A stretch of 64,000 bases of DNA, taken from NCBI RefSeq assembly GCF_000222685.1, contig NZ_AFWJ01000322.1, forward strand, positions 29,230 to 93,229, read 5' to 3'. Within the stretch, counting starts at the first letter, position 1. Each line of letters opens with the position of its first letter. Positions 61,372 through 64,000 of this stretch are shown one piece after another. Made by a program: the position numbers and the translations under genes. The DNA comes from Vibrio nigripulchritudo ATCC 27043. Lineage in GTDB: Bacteria > Pseudomonadota > Gammaproteobacteria > Enterobacterales > Vibrionaceae. The notes under the pieces are model-generated. The model had not been told where the DNA came from. It did not search any database and saw only the letters and a list, made by a program, of their open reading frames with translations.

Positions 61372-61378
61372 TGTGTGT

Positions 61379-61735
61379 TCAGGAAAAATATGCAGGTGGT
61401 GCTCGTGGGGTATGCAATTGATAACGCACGTTTAGAGCCAAATAAACGTATTGGTTTTCAATTGCAAAACTCAGTAGTTGGAAGATGGGTGTAGTTGGAA
61501 GATTGTTATGATGAAAGGTGGAATAATGGCTAAATGGACAAGGCTTCCCACTGTGGGTTTTCACCTCCTGTCCTTCTTCGATCTGAACTAACTCAAATCC
61601 GTTAACGGTACATAGCATCGCCCACACACCAGCATTGCTGCCGTGCGCATTTATGACAGGCATTAATGTCACCAGTACCCAACTTAGGGCACAAGCAAAT
61701 AACATTCCTGTTTTAAATGGGGTGCGATGGATCAT
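61379..61735 (-). CDS. DUF2946 family small protein
   Basis: The 118-residue protein has an N-terminal hydrophobic anchor or signal (residues about 8-30), a Cys in MLCTVNGFELVQIEEG, and a CPFSHYSTFHH segment. These match the Cys/His layout of DUF2946, a family often found next to copper-related TonB receptors and PepSY proteins. One cysteine of the usual C-P-x-C is Ser here. It is probably a metal-linked envelope protein. It is upstream of the PepSY gene on the same strand, 97 bases apart. Confidence 0.75.
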   Translation of the reverse strand: MIHRTPFKTGMLFACALSWVLVTLMPVINAHGSNAGVWAMLCTVNGFELVQIEEGQEVKTHSGKPCPFSHYSTFHHNNLPTTPIFQLLSFAIENQYVYLALNVRYQLHTPRAPPAYFS

Positions 61736-61825
61736 AACCCTTCCTTATTTTACGGTATGAAGGGTATCTCCTATTAACAAAAGATTCAAAAGAAAGGAGA
61801 ACTTACACAACCACGATCACAGTGC

Positions 61826-63769
61826 TTATGGTAAGAATTTGTAATCGGATGTGAGCAAATCTTCGATCTCTTCTAATAGCAGCGGTTTAGAGAACAAGAA
61901 CCCCTGAATTGACTGGCAACCAAGCTCTCTTACCAAAGCGAGTTCCAGCGTATTCTCTACCCCTTCTGCAACCACATCCATGCCTAAGTTTCGCGCAAGT
62001 TCAATGATTGTCCGAGTGATGATTTGTTTGTCTTTGTGCATTTGAATTTGGTGAACGAAGGAACGATCCACTTTTAGTTTTCCGATGGGATAACGGGAAA
62101 GATAAGCAAGGTTTGAATAGCCGGTTCCAAAGTCATCAACACTCAGGTTAAGTCCTAGCTCCCGGAATTTATTGAGAGTGCCAATCAGCCTCTCTTCATC
62201 TTTCATCAGTATGGATTCCGTCAGTTCAAGCTCGAGAAGATGAGCCGGAACCTGGGTTTCTTTCAGAAGTTTTTCCACTTCGACCAAAAGATTGTGATGG
62301 TAAAACTGAATGCCGGATACGTTGACAGATACGGGTTTACAGTCGATTCCTTTCGCCAGCCATTCAGCCAGTTGATTCAGAACCATTTTAATAACGTACA
62401 GACCAATTTCTGAAATCAGACCGGACTGTTCGGCAAACGGTATAAATTCACCTGGACCAATTTCACCTTTTTCCGGATCCTGCCAGCGAATCAGAGCTTC
62501 CATTCCAACAATCGAACCCGTATCGCTATTCACCATAGGCTGATAACGAACAAACAGCTGGTTCTGATCAATGGCATTTCTCAGGCGTTTTTCCATGTTC
62601 CACTGGTTCAGAGCCAGTCCCTCAAAACGAGAAGAAAAGACCTGAGCACTTTGCTTACCCGCGATCTTAGCCTGATACATAGCAATGTCTGCGTTTCTCA
62701 GCAGTTCGGTATGTGTCTCCCCGTGCAAAGGAAACACAGACATACCAATAGATGCCGAAAAATCGAATTCATAGCTGTCTTTCTTAAACGTCATACTAAT
62801 TTGCTTTAGCAAGTAGCTAGACCAACGCTCTACACTGGCTTCCTGGGTGTCATCTTGAATCACCACAACAAACTCATCGCCGCTGTGGCGATATACATCA
62901 CCTTTTTTACCTACTGCCAGACGCAGTTTCTCAGCCGCCGCTTTTAGTGCCGCATCTCCTGCCGCATGACCGATAGAGTCGTTTACGATCTTAAAGTTAT
63001 CCAGATCCACAAAAGCGACGATAAACGGAGCTTTTGCGGCGATTAATGCATCCAAATCCTGTTCAAGCGAGTAGCGGTTTTTAAGGTGGGTCAGCATGTC
63101 GTGGTGGGCAAGAAAAGCCAGCTTATCCTCTGCGGCTTTTCGTTCGCTGATATCGCGTGCAGTTCCCGCTGTGCCAACAACGACACCTTCTCTTACGACA
63201 GGCACTTTGATCAGCTCTATCCACGAACGATTCCCATCCACTGCTGTGGCAAGAAACTCGTGCCTGATGGGGGTGAGCGTTTTCATGACCTCTTCGTCAT
63301 CTTCACGGTATTGCACCGCGTCTTCATATCGGGAAAGATCAAAGTCTGTCTTTCCGATCAGCGCTTCATAATTTACACCAAATGCTCGTTGAAACTCAGC
63401 ATTAACGGCAAGGAACCGTCCATCAGTATCTTTTATCCAGGCCAGGTCAGGAATGCTGTTGAGTAAGGTCTGATATTTATCTGATCGTTCTTTAAGAGCC
63501 AGAATTTCATCGCTCTGATATGTATTCTCTTCCTGCGCTATTTCTAGTTGCTCTTCCAGCTTTGCCACCTTTTTACTGGTGCTGATGACATGAAAATGAA
63601 CCAGCTGCAAAAAGGCAAATAAAGTAAGAAACAGCGCCAGACTGGTCGTGACTACGGCCTCCGGAAACGTGAATATCACAGCAAGGCAGATAACCAAGAT
63701 CAGAGTGGTGCTAAGAAGCCAGAAAAGTTTTCGATGTTGTACAGCTCGAGCAATAGGCGAACGACTCAT
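61826..63769 (-). CDS. PAS-GGDEF-EAL cyclic-di-GMP phosphodiesterase
   Basis: The 647-residue protein has two N-terminal membrane helices (about 15-60), a coiled coil, and a PAS domain (IPDLAWIKDTDGRFLAVN). A GGDEF domain follows whose active site reads HSGDEF rather than GGDEF, so it is probably regulatory. The EAL domain looks intact: GMEALIRWQDP, the Glu of ELTESILM, DDFGTGYSNL and AEGVE. It should therefore mainly degrade cyclic di-GMP. I prefer the ATG at 63769, preceded by TTGAGGGTG, over the TTG at 63781. Confidence 0.9.
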   Translation of the reverse strand: MSRSPIARAVQHRKLFWLLSTTLILVICLAVIFTFPEAVVTTSLALFLTLFAFLQLVHFHVISTSKKVAKLEEQLEIAQEENTYQSDEILALKERSDKYQTLLNSIPDLAWIKDTDGRFLAVNAEFQRAFGVNYEALIGKTDFDLSRYEDAVQYREDDEEVMKTLTPIRHEFLATAVDGNRSWIELIKVPVVREGVVVGTAGTARDISERKAAEDKLAFLAHHDMLTHLKNRYSLEQDLDALIAAKAPFIVAFVDLDNFKIVNDSIGHAAGDAALKAAAEKLRLAVGKKGDVYRHSGDEFVVVIQDDTQEASVERWSSYLLKQISMTFKKDSYEFDFSASIGMSVFPLHGETHTELLRNADIAMYQAKIAGKQSAQVFSSRFEGLALNQWNMEKRLRNAIDQNQLFVRYQPMVNSDTGSIVGMEALIRWQDPEKGEIGPGEFIPFAEQSGLISEIGLYVIKMVLNQLAEWLAKGIDCKPVSVNVSGIQFYHHNLLVEVEKLLKETQVPAHLLELELTESILMKDEERLIGTLNKFRELGLNLSVDDFGTGYSNLAYLSRYPIGKLKVDRSFVHQIQMHKDKQIITRTIIELARNLGMDVVAEGVENTLELALVRELGCQSIQGFLFSKPLLLEEIEDLLTSDYKFLP

Positions 63770-63950
63770 TTTCACCCTCAACGAAATTAACAGATGAGCG
63801 TACAGTATAAATTAATTTGCGCGAAAAAAGTTCACTTTTTGATAATTTTATGAACAAAAGCGTTACTTTGAACGATAATACATTGAATATTCTTCAATAT
63901 TTTTTCTTCCTCTTAATAAAAGGAAGTTTAAAAACTGTTCAGGAGAGTGT

Positions 63951-64000
63951 GTGATAACTTTTTCAGCTGAAATCCCGGTGTTATCGATGAGCTGTGCAGC
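63951..64000 (+). CDS. copA: Probable copper-transporting P-type ATPase, 5' end only
   Basis: A GTG start at 63951, preceded by AGGAGA at ideal spacing, opens a frame running off the window. Its 16 visible residues read [16 protein letters not shown] after the first Met. The MSCAA end matches the start of the M-x-C-x-x-C heavy-metal-binding domain that begins CopA-type P1B ATPases. This is only 50 bases of evidence, so the assignment is tentative. It fits the metal-linked DUF2946 and PepSY genes nearby. Confidence 0.55.
   Translation, partial: MITFSAEIPVLSMSCA

Noticed and set aside
63906-63926. CTTCC and GGAAG arms before the CopA-like start, possible CueR site
   Set aside because: The 11-bp spacer is longer than the roughly 7-bp spacer of known copA CueR sites, and the surrounding promoter match is weak.
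1-64000. tRNA, rRNA, CRISPR array, integron or prophage
   Set aside because: I found no cloverleaf genes, spaced direct repeats, integrase or phage structural genes anywhere in the window.

Overview
The window looks like a piece of a Vibrio chromosome, or a very close relative. The evidence is moderate GC content, protein sequences close to known Vibrionaceae enzymes, and a roughly 265-bp inverted-repeat element of the kind scattered through Vibrio genomes. The linked phhA-phhB and ectABC genes recall the arrangement I remember from V. cholerae chromosome II, so a secondary-chromosome origin is a reasonable inference but not shown.

Layout. 1-3.4 kb: 3' end of phenylalanine hydroxylase (phhA), its pterin dehydratase (phhB), and ectoine synthesis ectABC without the usual following aspartokinase. 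3.5-8.8 kb: Sel1 protein, a Tat-exported nitroreductase-like protein facing its MarR regulator across twin palindromes, a GNAT, a HAD phosphatase and an orphan basic protein. 8.8-13.9 kb: a zinc-limitation locus made of zur, a dihydroorotase paralogue and a COG0523 metallochaperone in one operon, with an aspartoacylase-like gene nearby. Near-identical Zur-type palindromes precede zur and the aspartoacylase gene. 14-17.3 kb: guaC with a hairpin at its predicted transcription start, then ldhA. 17.3-24.7 kb: PAS and response regulator/CheC-like pair, a diguanylate cyclase with no good start codon, an OFA-type MFS carrier, a FAN1-like nuclease and a 59-aa protein. 24.7-28.8 kb: TorS-like hybrid kinase facing a TorT-like periplasmic protein, with no torR or torCAD in view; TorS carries an apparent compensated frameshift in its second membrane segment. 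28.9-36 kb: MITE-like element, mgsA, yceI, VOC, PfpI, helD and yccS; the last few resemble the mgsA-helD-yccS neighbourhood of enterics.

36-38.6 kb: a small protein, a rod/hook-terminus-like acidic coiled-coil protein, an Alx/TerC-type exporter preceded by a well-matched manganese (yybP-ykoY) riboswitch, and NnrU. 38.8-43.1 kb: LolD-like ATPase, FtsX-like permease and CrtC/AttH lipoprotein operon. 43.1-48.5 kb: a run of small minus-strand genes (methyltransferase, GFA, SDR, TauE with a one-base frameshift, HAD, GNAT, small secreted protein, YjdM). 48.7-55 kb: kbl-tdh threonine catabolism, two LysR regulators, MATE pump and FMN reductase. 55-57 kb: GNAT, VOC and two small secreted proteins. 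57.3-59.4 kb: mesX-mesD, a folate-independent methionine synthase pair. 59.8-64 kb: PepSY membrane protein, DUF2946 protein, an EAL phosphodiesterase, and the first codons of a probable copper P-type ATPase.

Many genes are single transcription units bounded by clear rho-independent hairpins. I saw no rRNA, tRNA, CRISPR array, prophage or integron. The most promising regulatory items are the Zur circuit, the Mn riboswitch, the guaC 5' hairpin, the ldhA inverted repeat and the twin MarR operators. Two coding anomalies (TorS, TauE) could be real or sequencing errors.
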